Position numbers and translations under genes: made by a program. A stretch of DNA of 64,000 nt from Flavobacterium aquidurense (GTDB lineage: Bacteria; Bacteroidota; Bacteroidia; Flavobacteriales; Flavobacteriaceae). Below, piece after piece: positions 53,886 through 63,570 of the stretch (its first letter is position 1; each line of letters starts with the position of its first letter). The stretch covers positions 1,054,001 through 1,118,000 of the forward strand of contig FNPS01000001.1 of the NCBI GenBank assembly GCA_900107365.1, in the 5' to 3' direction. The notes under the pieces were generated by a model. The model saw only the letters and a program-made list of their open reading frames with translations. It had not been told where the DNA came from and ran no database searches.

Positions 53886-54576
53886 TATAGAAAACACTTA
53901 TTTAGGAAGTCTTCTCCATTTGGCAGATCCAACTTTGCCAATTGGTGGATATACACACTCTAACGGATTGGAGACTTATGTTCAGGACGAGGCAGTAAAT
54001 TCTGTGGCTTCGGCAAAAGAGTTTGTAACAAACATGTTAATGTATAACATTAAGTATAATGACGCAGCCTTTTTAAAACTAGCTTATGTAGCTGCCGCAA
54101 ATAATGACTTTGAGACTATAATTAAACTCGATCAGGAATGCAGTGCTTTAAAGAGTCCGCGTGAAATACGCGAAGCAAGCCAGAAACTGGGAATTCGATT
54201 AATCAAGATTTTTCGAAGACAGAAGGCATTTGATCTCGTCAATGATTATGAACGTGCAATCGCCGATAAAAAGGCATCTGCACACTATTGCATTGCTTTT
54301 GGAATGTACGCGCAGTTGCTGGAAATTCCTCTGGACGAAGCTTTATTCGCATTCTATTACAATGCCGCTATCGGAATGATTACCAATTCGGTTAAGCTAG
54401 TGCCTCTAGGACAACTAGATGGACAAGATGTTTTATTCGAATTGGAGCCACTGCTTAAAAAATTAGCAAAAGAAACTTTAACAATAGACAGAGAACTTGT
54501 AGGTCTTTGCAGCATCGCTTTTGATATTCGATGCATGCAACACGAGAGACTTTATTCAAGATTATATATGTCGTAG
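53878..54576 (+). CDS. ureF: Urease accessory protein UreF
   Basis: A 232-residue helical protein that gates GTP hydrolysis by UreG during nickel insertion. Family motifs: LLHLADPTLPIGGYTHSNGLETYVQ at the start and YYNAAIGMITNSVKLVPLGQ-like region near the C-terminus, which contacts UreD/UreG. Overlaps ureE by eight bases. Confidence 0.95.
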   Translation: MTNIENTYLGSLLHLADPTLPIGGYTHSNGLETYVQDEAVNSVASAKEFVTNMLMYNIKYNDAAFLKLAYVAAANNDFETIIKLDQECSALKSPREIREASQKLGIRLIKIFRRQKAFDLVNDYERAIADKKASAHYCIAFGMYAQLLEIPLDEALFAFYYNAAIGMITNSVKLVPLGQLDGQDVLFELEPLLKKLAKETLTIDRELVGLCSIAFDIRCMQHERLYSRLYMS

Positions 54577-54624
54577 GAAAAGAAGAGAGAATAAATAAGA
54601 AAGAGAAAATAAAAAAACAAAGAA

Positions 54625-55263
54625 ATGGAAACTAGAAAATATGTAAAAATAGGAGTTGCTGGGCCTGTAGGATCAGGAAAAACAGCATTGTTAGAACGTT
54701 TAAGCCGAAAAATGCTAAACGACTATAATTTAGGTGTAATTACTAATGACATCTACACTAAAGAAGATGCCGAATTTATGGTAAAAAACAGTTTGCTGCC
54801 AAAAGAAAAAATCATTGGAGTAGAAACTGGAGGATGTCCTCACACAGCGATTCGTGAAGATGCGAGTATGAATTTGGAAGCAGTAGATGAATTGGTTTCA
54901 CGCTTTCCTGATATCGAATTAATTTTAATTGAAAGTGGTGGAGATAACCTTTCAGCAACTTTTTCACCAGATTTGGCCGACGTTACGATTTTCGTAATTG
55001 ACGTGGCCGAAGGAGAGAAAATCCCTCGTAAAGGTGGGCCAGGTATTACAAGATCAGATTTGCTTTTGATAAATAAAATTGACTTAGCACCATATGTAGG
55101 AGCTAGTTTAGAAGTGATGGAGAACGATGCACGTAGAATGAGAAAAGGGGCACCGTTTGTATTCTCAAATCTTAGATCTACAGAAGGAATTGATGAAGTT
55201 ATTGGCTGGATCAAGAAATATGCATTGTTAGAAGATATTGAAGAACCAAATTTAGTTCGTTAA
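54625..55263 (+). CDS. ureG: Urease accessory GTPase UreG
   Basis: A 212-residue SIMIBI-class GTPase. The P-loop GPVGSGKT is at residues 13-20, followed by [11 protein letters not shown], the metal-binding CPH motif in [28 protein letters not shown] and the guanine-specificity motif [10 protein letters not shown]. All are intact. It lies 48 bp behind ureF. Confidence 0.97.
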   Translation: METRKYVKIGVAGPVGSGKTALLERLSRKMLNDYNLGVITNDIYTKEDAEFMVKNSLLPKEKIIGVETGGCPHTAIREDASMNLEAVDELVSRFPDIELILIESGGDNLSATFSPDLADVTIFVIDVAEGEKIPRKGGPGITRSDLLLINKIDLAPYVGASLEVMENDARRMRKGAPFVFSNLRSTEGIDEVIGWIKKYALLEDIEEPNLVR

Positions 55264-55267
55264 TCAA

Positions 55268-56065
55268 ATGGTAAGTACCCTAAAAATAGAAGTAGAAGAA
55301 AGGGATGGGGAATCATTTTTAAGAGATGCATACGTGACACAGCCCTTCAGGATTATGCCTGTTGGGCAGTATAAATCTGATGGAGCTTCGTATTTGATGA
55401 TCATGAGTTCATCACCTGGAATTTTAAGCGGTGACGTTTACGATATACAGGTGAATGTAAAAGAAAATGCTCGTTTGCAATTGCAGTCACAATCCTATCA
55501 GCGATTGTTTAACATGGATGGGAGTGCTTCGCAGATCATGAATGTCAAAATGGAAAAAGGAACTTCTTTCTCGTATGTTCCTCATCCTGTGGTGCCTCAT
55601 GAAGATTCAACATTTAAAAGTCATAATAAGATTTACATCGAAGATGATTGTGATTTGACGATAAGCGAAATCATTACCTGCGGCCGTAAACATCACGGAG
55701 AAACTTTTAAGTATGCTCATTTTCAAAATCTTCTAGAGGTTTATCATCACGATAGACTGGTCTTAAAAGACAATGTTCTCTTAAGACCAGATATTATGCC
55801 CTTAGCAGCGATGGGTTTGCTCGAAGGCTTTACCCATCAAGGAACTTTTGTATATCTCAATACAAAAGATGACGACTTAGAAGATCGTATAGAATACTTT
55901 TTTAAAGAACTTGAAGGACTAGAAAATGTATCATTCGGAATAAGTAAGCTAGAAGCAAACGGTTTTGTGATTAGAATTCTAGGAAATGGAGGAGAGCAAA
56001 TGTTTGATTTTTTCAGAAAAGTGCAGGATGTGCTTTGGGAAGAAAAAGCAGTAATACAAATTTAA
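55268..56065 (+). CDS. ureD: Urease accessory protein UreD
   Basis: A 265-residue scaffold (also called UreH in other systems) that links urease to UreF and UreG. Family features: QPFRIMPVGQYKSDGASYLMIMSSSPGILSGD in two parts, the conserved region LQLQSQSYQRLF, and PHPVVPHEDSTFK. It follows ureG by four bases. The order E-F-G-D after ABC is a usual one. Confidence 0.93.
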   Translation: MVSTLKIEVEERDGESFLRDAYVTQPFRIMPVGQYKSDGASYLMIMSSSPGILSGDVYDIQVNVKENARLQLQSQSYQRLFNMDGSASQIMNVKMEKGTSFSYVPHPVVPHEDSTFKSHNKIYIEDDCDLTISEIITCGRKHHGETFKYAHFQNLLEVYHHDRLVLKDNVLLRPDIMPLAAMGLLEGFTHQGTFVYLNTKDDDLEDRIEYFFKELEGLENVSFGISKLEANGFVIRILGNGGEQMFDFFRKVQDVLWEEKAVIQI

Positions 56066-56072
56066 ACAGGTT

Positions 56073-56771
56073 ATGGATTCAAATTTAATAGCATTATCAA
56101 TTACAGCGATCAGCATCAGCTTTTTTCATACCGCTTCGGGACCTGATCATTATTTGCCATTTATTGTTTTATCAAGATCTCGCAAATGGAGTATGTCCAA
56201 GACAATTATGCTTACAATAGTTTGCGGTTTAGGGCATATTTTGAGTTCGGTAGTTTTAGGATTTATTGGAGTTTTTTTAGGATGGCAAATCAATAAAATA
56301 ACATTTTTCCAAGATTTTAGAGGCAATGTTGCAAGTTGGGCACTGCTGTTATTTGGTGCAATTTATCTTATTTACGGGCTTTGGGCAGCATACAAGAACA
56401 AAGCGCACAAACACTTTGACGTAATGGGAGAAGATGTATTTGTGTTTTCGCATAAACATGGAGAAGTGGTTATGCCTACGAATCGAGTTAAAGTAACGCC
56501 TTTAGTTTTGTTTGCCATTTTCGTAATGGGACCAAGTGAACCTCTAATTCCTTTATTATTCTATTCTGGATTGAAACGTTCTGTTGGTGAAATTTCTACA
56601 ATTATTGGTGTTTTTACTCTCAGTACTGTTTTGACTATGCTTGGTATGGTGCTTTTAGGTGTATATGGATATTCTTTTTTCAAAACAGAGAAACTCGAAC
56701 GTTATACCCCAGCAATTAGCGGAGCAGTAGTTTTAGCATGTGGTGTCGGGATGTTTTTTTTAGGCTGGTAA
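56073..56771 (+). CDS. Nickel permease-like membrane protein (UreH/NicO-type)
   Basis: A 232-residue inner-membrane protein with about six membrane segments. The first segment carries HTASGPDHYLPF, close to the histidine/aspartate metal motif of NicO and UreH permeases, and the second GLGHILSS. A second half repeats the fold (FAIFVMGPSEPLIPLLFY). The central loop is His-rich (KAHKHFDVMGEDVFVFSHKHGE). It probably imports nickel for urease. It is seven bp behind ureD. The alternative is a TauE/SafE-like or DsbD-like protein, but operon context favours nickel. Confidence 0.8.
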   Translation: MDSNLIALSITAISISFFHTASGPDHYLPFIVLSRSRKWSMSKTIMLTIVCGLGHILSSVVLGFIGVFLGWQINKITFFQDFRGNVASWALLLFGAIYLIYGLWAAYKNKAHKHFDVMGEDVFVFSHKHGEVVMPTNRVKVTPLVLFAIFVMGPSEPLIPLLFYSGLKRSVGEISTIIGVFTLSTVLTMLGMVLLGVYGYSFFKTEKLERYTPAISGAVVLACGVGMFFLGW

Positions 56772-56805
56772 TTCAAATAATTTTTATTTCTAGAAGTATA
56801 CACAA

Positions 56806-57666
56806 ATGAAAAAAATAAAATCAATAGTAGAAACAGTGCTTAAGGGCATTGGACAAATCATGCTTCAAGAAAGTGCTTGGACAGGATTATTATTTTTAAT
56901 TGCGATATCTTATGATTCTGTCCTTATGGGATTCGCGGCCTTACTGAGTGCTATAATCGGTACTGCGACGGCAAAAATTTGCAATTTTAGTGACGAAAAT
57001 ATAAAAGCAGGTTTGTACGGATTTAATGCAACGTTGGTCGGAGTAGGATTAGCTTTCTTCTTTGAAACAAGTCCGTTAATATGGTTTTTACTTGTTTTAG
57101 GATCTGTACTAAGCACATTGCTTATGGAATTTTCTATTCGTAAAAAGATTCCCTTTTTCACCTTTCCTTTTATTGTAATTACGGTAATTGCTGTTTTGAG
57201 TATCCAACATTTTGGATTAGCAACAGCAAGAGTGTCTGTAGCAAAAGGAGAGATGCCTGAACTTGAAGATTTTGCAGTAGCAGCGCATGCCTATAGTGAA
57301 GTGATTTTTCAGGGAACTATTGCTGCAGGTTTGCTGTTTTTTATTGGAGTTTTTCTCAATAATCCCACAGCAGCTTTATACGGATTCCTAGCGGCAGTAA
57401 TTGCAGCAGCAATTGCACATTTTGATCAAGATTCTGTAAAATTAATAGAAGATGGAATGTTTAGTTTCAACGCTGTTTTATGCGGAATTGCATGCAGCGG
57501 AACAAAACCAAGAGATGGATTATATGTATTGCTATCAGTCGTCATAGCAACTTACTTTGACATTTTTATGATGCATAATGGATGGATTACACTTACGTTT
57601 CCATTTGTTTTATCGATGTGGGTAATTGTATTCCTAAAAAAAATAGTAGGCCGTTTTGAAAATTAA
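56806..57666 (+). CDS. Urea transporter (UT/Yut family channel)
   Basis: A 286-residue inner-membrane channel for urea. The two half-repeats each contain the family signature: NIKAGLYGFNATLVGVGLA and DGMFSFNAVLCGIACSG. About ten hydrophobic segments. It is 34 bp behind the permease, giving the operon both its metal and its substrate route. Confidence 0.92.
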   Translation: MKKIKSIVETVLKGIGQIMLQESAWTGLLFLIAISYDSVLMGFAALLSAIIGTATAKICNFSDENIKAGLYGFNATLVGVGLAFFFETSPLIWFLLVLGSVLSTLLMEFSIRKKIPFFTFPFIVITVIAVLSIQHFGLATARVSVAKGEMPELEDFAVAAHAYSEVIFQGTIAAGLLFFIGVFLNNPTAALYGFLAAVIAAAIAHFDQDSVKLIEDGMFSFNAVLCGIACSGTKPRDGLYVLLSVVIATYFDIFMMHNGWITLTFPFVLSMWVIVFLKKIVGRFEN

Positions 57667-57695
57667 ACGGCAATTGTAGAAGAAAATTAATAATA

Positions 57696-59753
57696 ATGAG
57701 AAACAAACTTTTTACAGCAATTGTAATAGTATTGTTAACGGTGCAGAATGGATTTGCTCAAGAAGTAAATAAGCCAGAAGCAAAAAAATTAGAAGTAAAC
57801 AAAGCAGAAGCAGATACAGTGCATCTGAGTAAAATAGTTATCAGTAATATCGACTTCAGAAAAAAGATAATGAAAGTTGATTTAAAAATGTCACCTGTAA
57901 ATTCTGCGCAGGATTTATTGAGAAAGGTTCCCGGACTGTTTATTGCCCAGCATGCTGGAGGAGGTAAAGCAGAACAAATATTTTTGCGAGGTTTTGATAA
58001 TGATCATGGAACTGACATCAGCGTTATGGCTGATGGAATGCCAGTAAACATAGTCTCACATGCGCATGGACAGGGATATGCTGATCTGCATTTTCTAATT
58101 CCAGAAACAATCAAAGATATCGATTTTGGAAAAGGAGCTTATTATGCCGATAAAGGAGATTTTAACACCTCGGGATATGTCAATTTTAGCACATTTGACA
58201 AATTAGAGAATAACCTTTTTAAAATTGAAGGCGGTTCATTTAATACAATGCGAGTGGTGACAATGCTTAATCTTTTAGATAAAAACAACAAGGATAAGAG
58301 TTTTTATGTCGCTGGCGAATTCAATTATACCGATGGACCGTTTGATGTCAAACAGGATTTTACACGCGTTAATTTTTTAGCGAAGTACAGCCAATGGATT
58401 GATGAAAAACAATATATCTCTATTTTAGGATCTACTTTTACTTCAAATTGGAATGCCTCAGGACAAATTCCTGAAAGAGCAGTAGAAGAAGGAATTATAA
58501 GTAGATGGGGATCTATAGATCCAACTGAAGGCGGAAGAACATCGAGAACTAATTTGGCATTAAATTATAGGTATTTAGCAAACGAGAACGAAGAGTTTTC
58601 CAGCAATTTATTCTATTCTAAATATAATTTTAATCTGTTTTCGAATTTTACTTTTTTTCTAAATGATCCTGTTTATGGAGATGAGATTCAGCAAACCGAT
58701 AATCGTTCTATTTATGGACTTGAAAATAAGTATGTCCGAAGATTTGCATTTGAAAATAGCAACATGACCTGGACATCGGGAGCAGGATTTCGTTTTGATG
58801 ATATCAAGGATTTACAATTAAATCATGTCTATCAGCGTGATTTATTGTTAGATAGAATGTCTGATGGATCTGCTACAGAAGTCAATGTTCACGGTTATAC
58901 CTCAATCGATTATAGAGTTGGGAAATGGCTTATCAATCCATCAGCGAGGCTGGACTATTTTACCTTTAGTCTTCATGATCGTCTTGCTAGTTTACCTGCG
59001 GCGAAAGAAGCTTCGGCTGCCAGAGTAAGTCCAAAATTGAATATTTCGTATACACAGAACCAAAATGTGCAATGGTATATTAAGTCTGGTTTTGGATTTC
59101 ATTCCAATGACGTAAGAGTTGTAGTAGCACAAGATGGAAAAGACATTCTACCTTATTCTTTTGGAAGTGATTTTGGTGTTATTCTGCGCCCAACGGCCAA
59201 TATGATTATTCAGCCAGCGATCTGGCATATGTATTTGCAGCAAGAATTTGTATATGTTGGGGATGAAGCTGTGGTAGAACCGTCAGGAAAAACACGTCGT
59301 TTAGGTTTTGATTTGAGTTTGAGATACCAACCGATTTCTTGGCTTTATTTAGACGGAGATCTTAATTATGCCCATGCCCGTTTTATTGATGAGCCAAAAG
59401 GAGAAGATTATATTCCGTTAGTACCAACTCTTACCAGTACTGGAGGCGTTGCGGTAAAACTTTCTTCGGGTTTTTCGGCAAATCTAAGATACCGCTATAT
59501 GGATTCACGTCCTGCCATCGAAGATAATTCGGTAAGAACAAGAGGTTATTTCGTCAATGATCTTGTCTTGGCTTATGGAAAAAGAAACTGGGAAGTAAAT
59601 ATGCAGTTTCAAAACATCTTTAATACCAAATGGAATGAAGCGCAATTTGAAACAGAGACCAGACTTAGAGACGAGGCTAGTTCAGTATCAGAATTATGTT
59701 TTACTCCCGGAACTCCTTTCGCTGTGAAAGCAGGAATAAGCTACAAATTTTAA
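57696..59753 (+). CDS. TonB-dependent receptor, predicted nickel uptake
   Basis: A 685-residue outer-membrane receptor. Signal peptide (ending GFAQE), then a Glu/Lys-rich linker with repeats (NKPEAKKLEVNKAEAD), a plug (SAQDLLRKVPGLFIAQHAGGG, QIFLRGFDNDHGTDISVMADG) and a barrel ending AGISYKF. The plug has a histidine-containing stretch VSHAHGQGYADLHF, fitting a metal ligand. There is no carboxypeptidase-like domain, so it is not SusC-type. Position in the urease operon suggests nickel or a nickel chelate as substrate; the sequence alone cannot prove this. Confidence 0.85.
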   Translation: MRNKLFTAIVIVLLTVQNGFAQEVNKPEAKKLEVNKAEADTVHLSKIVISNIDFRKKIMKVDLKMSPVNSAQDLLRKVPGLFIAQHAGGGKAEQIFLRGFDNDHGTDISVMADGMPVNIVSHAHGQGYADLHFLIPETIKDIDFGKGAYYADKGDFNTSGYVNFSTFDKLENNLFKIEGGSFNTMRVVTMLNLLDKNNKDKSFYVAGEFNYTDGPFDVKQDFTRVNFLAKYSQWIDEKQYISILGSTFTSNWNASGQIPERAVEEGIISRWGSIDPTEGGRTSRTNLALNYRYLANENEEFSSNLFYSKYNFNLFSNFTFFLNDPVYGDEIQQTDNRSIYGLENKYVRRFAFENSNMTWTSGAGFRFDDIKDLQLNHVYQRDLLLDRMSDGSATEVNVHGYTSIDYRVGKWLINPSARLDYFTFSLHDRLASLPAAKEASAARVSPKLNISYTQNQNVQWYIKSGFGFHSNDVRVVVAQDGKDILPYSFGSDFGVILRPTANMIIQPAIWHMYLQQEFVYVGDEAVVEPSGKTRRLGFDLSLRYQPISWLYLDGDLNYAHARFIDEPKGEDYIPLVPTLTSTGGVAVKLSSGFSANLRYRYMDSRPAIEDNSVRTRGYFVNDLVLAYGKRNWEVNMQFQNIFNTKWNEAQFETETRLRDEASSVSELCFTPGTPFAVKAGISYKF

Positions 59754-59765
59754 ATTTTAGAAAAT

Positions 59766-60572
59766 ATGAAAAACGTGTCTGCAAAAAGCAAATTGCTATT
59801 GGCAGTGGTCATTTTTGTGGTCACATTTAGTAATAAATCATATGCACAGTTAAGCCCACCAGGCTTGGGAGAGGCAAAAAATGCTTCTTGGTTTGCCTTT
59901 GGCGTTAGGCAGTCTTTAGACTCGCTTAAACAAAAAGAATCGACAACTTATGTAGGTGTTGGTTTAAAGAGTAGTCCAGATGAGAATAATCCATTTTCTA
60001 AAATGGCAATTCTGGTAATCAACGAGGAAATTTCCAGCCGTTATAGCAAGAATTGGGAATACTCGTACGCACTTAGCTACAGGAGGTCTAGTAATTACGA
60101 TCCTAAAGCCCCATATGAAACATTATATCCTGCCATTGAACAGGAATTTAGATTATACGGCCGTTATTCCTATATCAGGGAAGGCAATGGACTGAAATGG
60201 AAAAACACAGTAAGAGGAGAGTTTAGGAAATTTTTTAACCCTGATTTTACTAGTGCCGAAGAGAATTTTCAGTTGCGTACTCGCCTCAAAACACAGCTAA
60301 GCCTGGATTTAGGAAGCACTAAAACACATCATATTATAGGAGGTGCCGAAGTTCTTTTTGCAATCAGCAAAGAAAATGAACCCGAGAAGCAGTGGTCAAA
60401 ATTTGATTATAAAGAAAGCCGACTCACTCTTTACTACTCACTTACCCCACATGAAATTCCATTTATTTTCGATGTAGGCTATATGTATAACCTCATTGGT
60501 AAAGGATCTGATATTTCAGATGTAAATTATTTGGCCTTTGATGTAATTTGGAAAAATCCTTTCGGAACATGA
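59766..60572 (+). CDS. DUF2490-like outer-membrane protein
   Basis: A 268-residue exported protein (signal peptide LLLAVVIFVVTFSNKSYAQ). Strands with aromatic girdles (NWEYSYALSYRRSSNYD, QLRTRLKTQLSLDLGS) and the end FDVIWKNPFGT resemble DUF2490-type barrels. It follows the receptor by 12 bp, so it belongs to the urease operon. Function unknown; it could assist the receptor in the outer membrane. Confidence 0.6.
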   Translation: MKNVSAKSKLLLAVVIFVVTFSNKSYAQLSPPGLGEAKNASWFAFGVRQSLDSLKQKESTTYVGVGLKSSPDENNPFSKMAILVINEEISSRYSKNWEYSYALSYRRSSNYDPKAPYETLYPAIEQEFRLYGRYSYIREGNGLKWKNTVRGEFRKFFNPDFTSAEENFQLRTRLKTQLSLDLGSTKTHHIIGGAEVLFAISKENEPEKQWSKFDYKESRLTLYYSLTPHEIPFIFDVGYMYNLIGKGSDISDVNYLAFDVIWKNPFGT

Positions 60573-60635
60573 TAAGTCAGTAGAAAAATTTAGAGCATAA
60601 AAAAGTAATTATAAAAACAGAAAACAAATAAATTT

Positions 60636-61862
60636 ATGAGTGAAATTAAGAAGAATTCGAGAAACACAGAAAATGCGCCAAAAAGTCCGTTTTCAACACA
60701 AACAGTAGCATTTTCCCATTACAACAATATTTCAGCGCAATTGCCTATTGATCCTAAAACGGGAAAAATTGTAGGAAATGATGTTAAAGAGCAGGCAAAA
60801 CAATGTTTGCTAAATATTCAGTCGATTGTAGAAAGCATTGGACACGTTATGGATGACGCGGTAAAATTAACTGTTTTTCTTAAGAATATTTCAGATATTG
60901 AGGCTGTAGAAGAAGTGTATAAAGTATTTTTCAAGAAAGATCTTCCTACACTTACAACTGTTGCAATAAATGCTTTGCCTTTAGATGGTGCTTTGCTGCA
61001 GATTGATGCTCTTATATCAAACGGTGAAGGCACGACTCCGCAAAAAGCTTTAGATTTAGTTAAAGTGACCAAAAACACAGAAAAAGCACCAAAAAGCATA
61101 CATTCGCAGACAGTGGCATTTTCTCATTACAACAATATTTCAGCCCAATTGCCTATTGATCCTCAATCGGGTAAGATTGTAGCAGGCGGTGTAGTAGAGC
61201 AGGCAGAACAATGTTTAACAAACATTCAGGCAATTTTAGAAAGTATCGGACATGTTATGAATGATGTGGTTAAAACCACTATTTTTCTTAAAAACTGCTC
61301 AGATGCTCAAGCAGTGAGTGGAGTTTTAACAAAATTCTTCCCAGACTATGTTCCTGCCAGAACAATTGTTAACGCTATAGCTTTACCAATAGATGCTTTA
61401 GTGCAGATTGATGTTGCAGTATCGCATGGTGACGGGACACCTCCACAACTTCCTGAAGACACACGTTTTTTGATAATTGAGGCAAACAATACCCAAAATG
61501 CACCAAAAGTTTCGTATTCACACTCTGTTGCTTATTCGCATTACAATCATATTTCAGGTCAATTGCCTCTAATTCCAGAAACAAATCAAATAGTGAGTGG
61601 TGGCAGTGTAGAGCAAACAGAGCAATGTTTAAATAATATTAAAGCAATTTTAGAGAGTATCGATCACAAAATGGATGACATTGTTAAAATAAACATCCAG
61701 CTTAAAAATATTGGAGATCTTGAAGCCATAAATGAAGTCTATACTTCTTTTTTTAATGGCGATTTGCCTGCAAGAACAGTAATTGGCGTTTCGGCAATCC
61801 CTCTGGATGCTTTGGTTCAAGTTGATGCTGTTGTGTCTAACAGTGAAGGTACGCCTGCTTAA
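60636..61862 (+). CDS. Triple RidA (YjgF/YER057c/UK114) protein
   Basis: A 408-residue cytoplasmic protein made of three RidA domains in tandem (about 8-140, 144-270 and 280-404). RidA proteins are normally about 130-residue homotrimers that hydrolyse reactive enamines and imines; here three units are fused, so one chain could form the trimer. Each repeat has VA(F/Y)SHYN(N/H)ISAQLP-type start. The active-site arginine is present in repeat 2 (Arg242 in VPARTIV) and repeat 3 (Arg380 in LPARTVI) but is Leu106 in repeat 1 (LPTLTTV). It ends the urease operon, 63 bp behind the barrel gene. A RutC-like role in nitrogen use is possible. Confidence 0.88.
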   Translation: MSEIKKNSRNTENAPKSPFSTQTVAFSHYNNISAQLPIDPKTGKIVGNDVKEQAKQCLLNIQSIVESIGHVMDDAVKLTVFLKNISDIEAVEEVYKVFFKKDLPTLTTVAINALPLDGALLQIDALISNGEGTTPQKALDLVKVTKNTEKAPKSIHSQTVAFSHYNNISAQLPIDPQSGKIVAGGVVEQAEQCLTNIQAILESIGHVMNDVVKTTIFLKNCSDAQAVSGVLTKFFPDYVPARTIVNAIALPIDALVQIDVAVSHGDGTPPQLPEDTRFLIIEANNTQNAPKVSYSHSVAYSHYNHISGQLPLIPETNQIVSGGSVEQTEQCLNNIKAILESIDHKMDDIVKINIQLKNIGDLEAINEVYTSFFNGDLPARTVIGVSAIPLDALVQVDAVVSNSEGTPA

Positions 61863-61912
61863 GTAACTGTTGAGAAATTTCACTTATTTGGAATAGAGTT
61901 TTTCCAGACAAA

Positions 61913-61956
61913 AAAACGCTTATACAGGATTCTTAAACCTCCTGTATAAGCGTTTT
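61913..61956. terminator. Bidirectional terminator after the urease operon
   Basis: Arms AAAAACGCTTATACAGGA and TCCTGTATAAGCGTTTTT around TTCTTAAACC, 50 bp after the RidA stop and 27 bp after the end of the convergent AraC gene. It can stop transcription from both sides. Confidence 0.9.
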
Positions 61957-61982
61957 TGCTTTTTAGAAATAAGAGGTACTTT

Positions 61983-62867
61983 TTATTGCTTTAAAAACTT
62001 TGATCGGTACTCAGAGGGAGATTGTCCTGCCACTTTTTTAAACATGCGTGAAAAATAAGAAGGCGATTGAAATTGCAATTCAAATGCTATTTCTGCTATT
62101 TCTTTTGAATTATCCTGCAAAAGAATTTGGCTGTGTTGGATGGTAATTTCGTTTATCCATTGTTTTGGCGCTTTTCCTGTGGTTTCTTTAACACATTTGT
62201 TCAAATAATTATCTGATATTTTTAATAGATTAGCATAAAAATCTATGTTTTTATGCTCAATGTGGTTTTTCTGTACCAGTTCTCTAAACTGAAAAGAGAT
62301 AAAACTTGCACGGCTAAGAGATTTGTGATCTGTATTTTCTGTTCGTATAATTTTTAATAATGCCGATTGAAGAAGTGCTATAGTGATGTCATTAATGTGT
62401 TCGGCTTGGTTTAATTCTTCTTCCAGCAATTCAAATAAACGAATAAGCCAATTAATTTTATTGGGATCTAAAATAGAGAAAGGTGAAGTGTAAAAGAAGT
62501 TTAAATCGTTTGTACTTAATGCAATTTCAGTAATAACTTCGTTTTCATAAATAACAAAAAAGCCTTCAACATCCTCTGAAAGCTCTAAGGTGGCCGTAAA
62601 ATTTCCTTGTTTGATATTCAGTGCCTGATTCGCATTAATTTCAAAAACAGATGTGTCCAGCTGTTGCCTTACATATCCCTTTGTTACAAAAATAAGAAAG
62701 TTAAAAGTTGTCTGGTACGCATTAACGGGGATTACAATTTTCTTTAAATAATTTTCAATTCGGTACAGTTGCACCTTAGAATTATTAAAGAGATTGTGAC
62801 TTGTTATATCTGGAAGAAAGAACTTCTTGTACTCATAATTACTAATTAATTTAGGATTGTTTTTCAT
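61983..62867 (-). CDS. AraC family transcriptional regulator
   Basis: About 294 residues. The N-terminal cupin-like sensor (NFLIFVTKGYVRQQLDTS, about 50-110) is followed by a C-terminal AraC domain with two helix-turn-helices (IDFYANLLKISDNYLNKCVKE, and EIAEIAFELQFQSPSYFSRMFKKVAGQSPSEYR). I chose the ATG at 62867; a longer reading from 62918 would add 17 residues lacking family similarity. It is convergent with the urease operon and could regulate it. Confidence 0.87.
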   Translation of the reverse strand: MKNNPKLISNYEYKKFFLPDITSHNLFNNSKVQLYRIENYLKKIVIPVNAYQTTFNFLIFVTKGYVRQQLDTSVFEINANQALNIKQGNFTATLELSEDVEGFFVIYENEVITEIALSTNDLNFFYTSPFSILDPNKINWLIRLFELLEEELNQAEHINDITIALLQSALLKIIRTENTDHKSLSRASFISFQFRELVQKNHIEHKNIDFYANLLKISDNYLNKCVKETTGKAPKQWINEITIQHSQILLQDNSKEIAEIAFELQFQSPSYFSRMFKKVAGQSPSEYRSKFLKQ

Positions 62868-62918
62868 GCAAAATTGATTTTCTAATAAAACTGCGAATGT
62901 AAAATGCAGAGGATGCAA

Positions 62919-63570
62919 TACAGGATTTAAAGTTAATTCTTAAAACTGGATTTACAGCTAAAAACGAAACACTAAGTTAAGCTATATTTAGGTATTTATG
63001 TTATGAGTTTTTCTCTCTAAAATATTTGGAACTAAGGATTTACATTGCTCAATGTGAGGCATTTTATTGTCAAGGTATTTAATGGGAAGGACCACAGCTC
63101 AAACGCCAGTTTTTCCGCCATTGCAGTATCACCCTTTTGAGTTTGCGCATATCAATGGTGTTCTGCCAAAAAGTACGCTTGGTAGATATGGATTTTCTCT
63201 CCGTATAAGGTTCCACTGGATTGTTGTCAATCCCGTTGCTTTTTCCAGAATCTTTCCCTTTTATAGTTGGCAATAATATTACAGATTGTAATATTATTTA
63301 ATTTTGATATATTTCAATTTACGATAAAGTTCTTTAATTATTTTTTTCTACAGCACAAATGCCTGTAAATATTGAAAACTTGGAAGAAACAGAAAGATTA
63401 AGAAAATGTAAAAATATTTTTTTTAATGTGTTTTTTCCTAATTATGAATTAACTTTACAAGCCCCTGATCAGATTTGAATATCATGTTGCAGTTTTAAAA
63501 ATTGCGCGGGCCTGCCCGTTTGGAATACCGTTTATCCGAAGTAGTTTTCTTTAATGTAAATTTTAGTAAA
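62919..63570. other. Intergenic region, no gene called
   Basis: 652 bp. Overlapping short frames on both strands at 63067-63276 have no recognisable family and no promoter. A small GC-rich palindrome CGGGC-CT-GCCCG lies at 63507-63518, where base composition changes from AT-rich to GC-richer before the response regulator gene. Confidence 0.4.

Noticed and set aside
63067..63276. Overlapping short frames on both strands
   Set aside because: Neither translation resembles a known family; a transposase fragment was considered but no catalytic motif or inverted repeat is visible.
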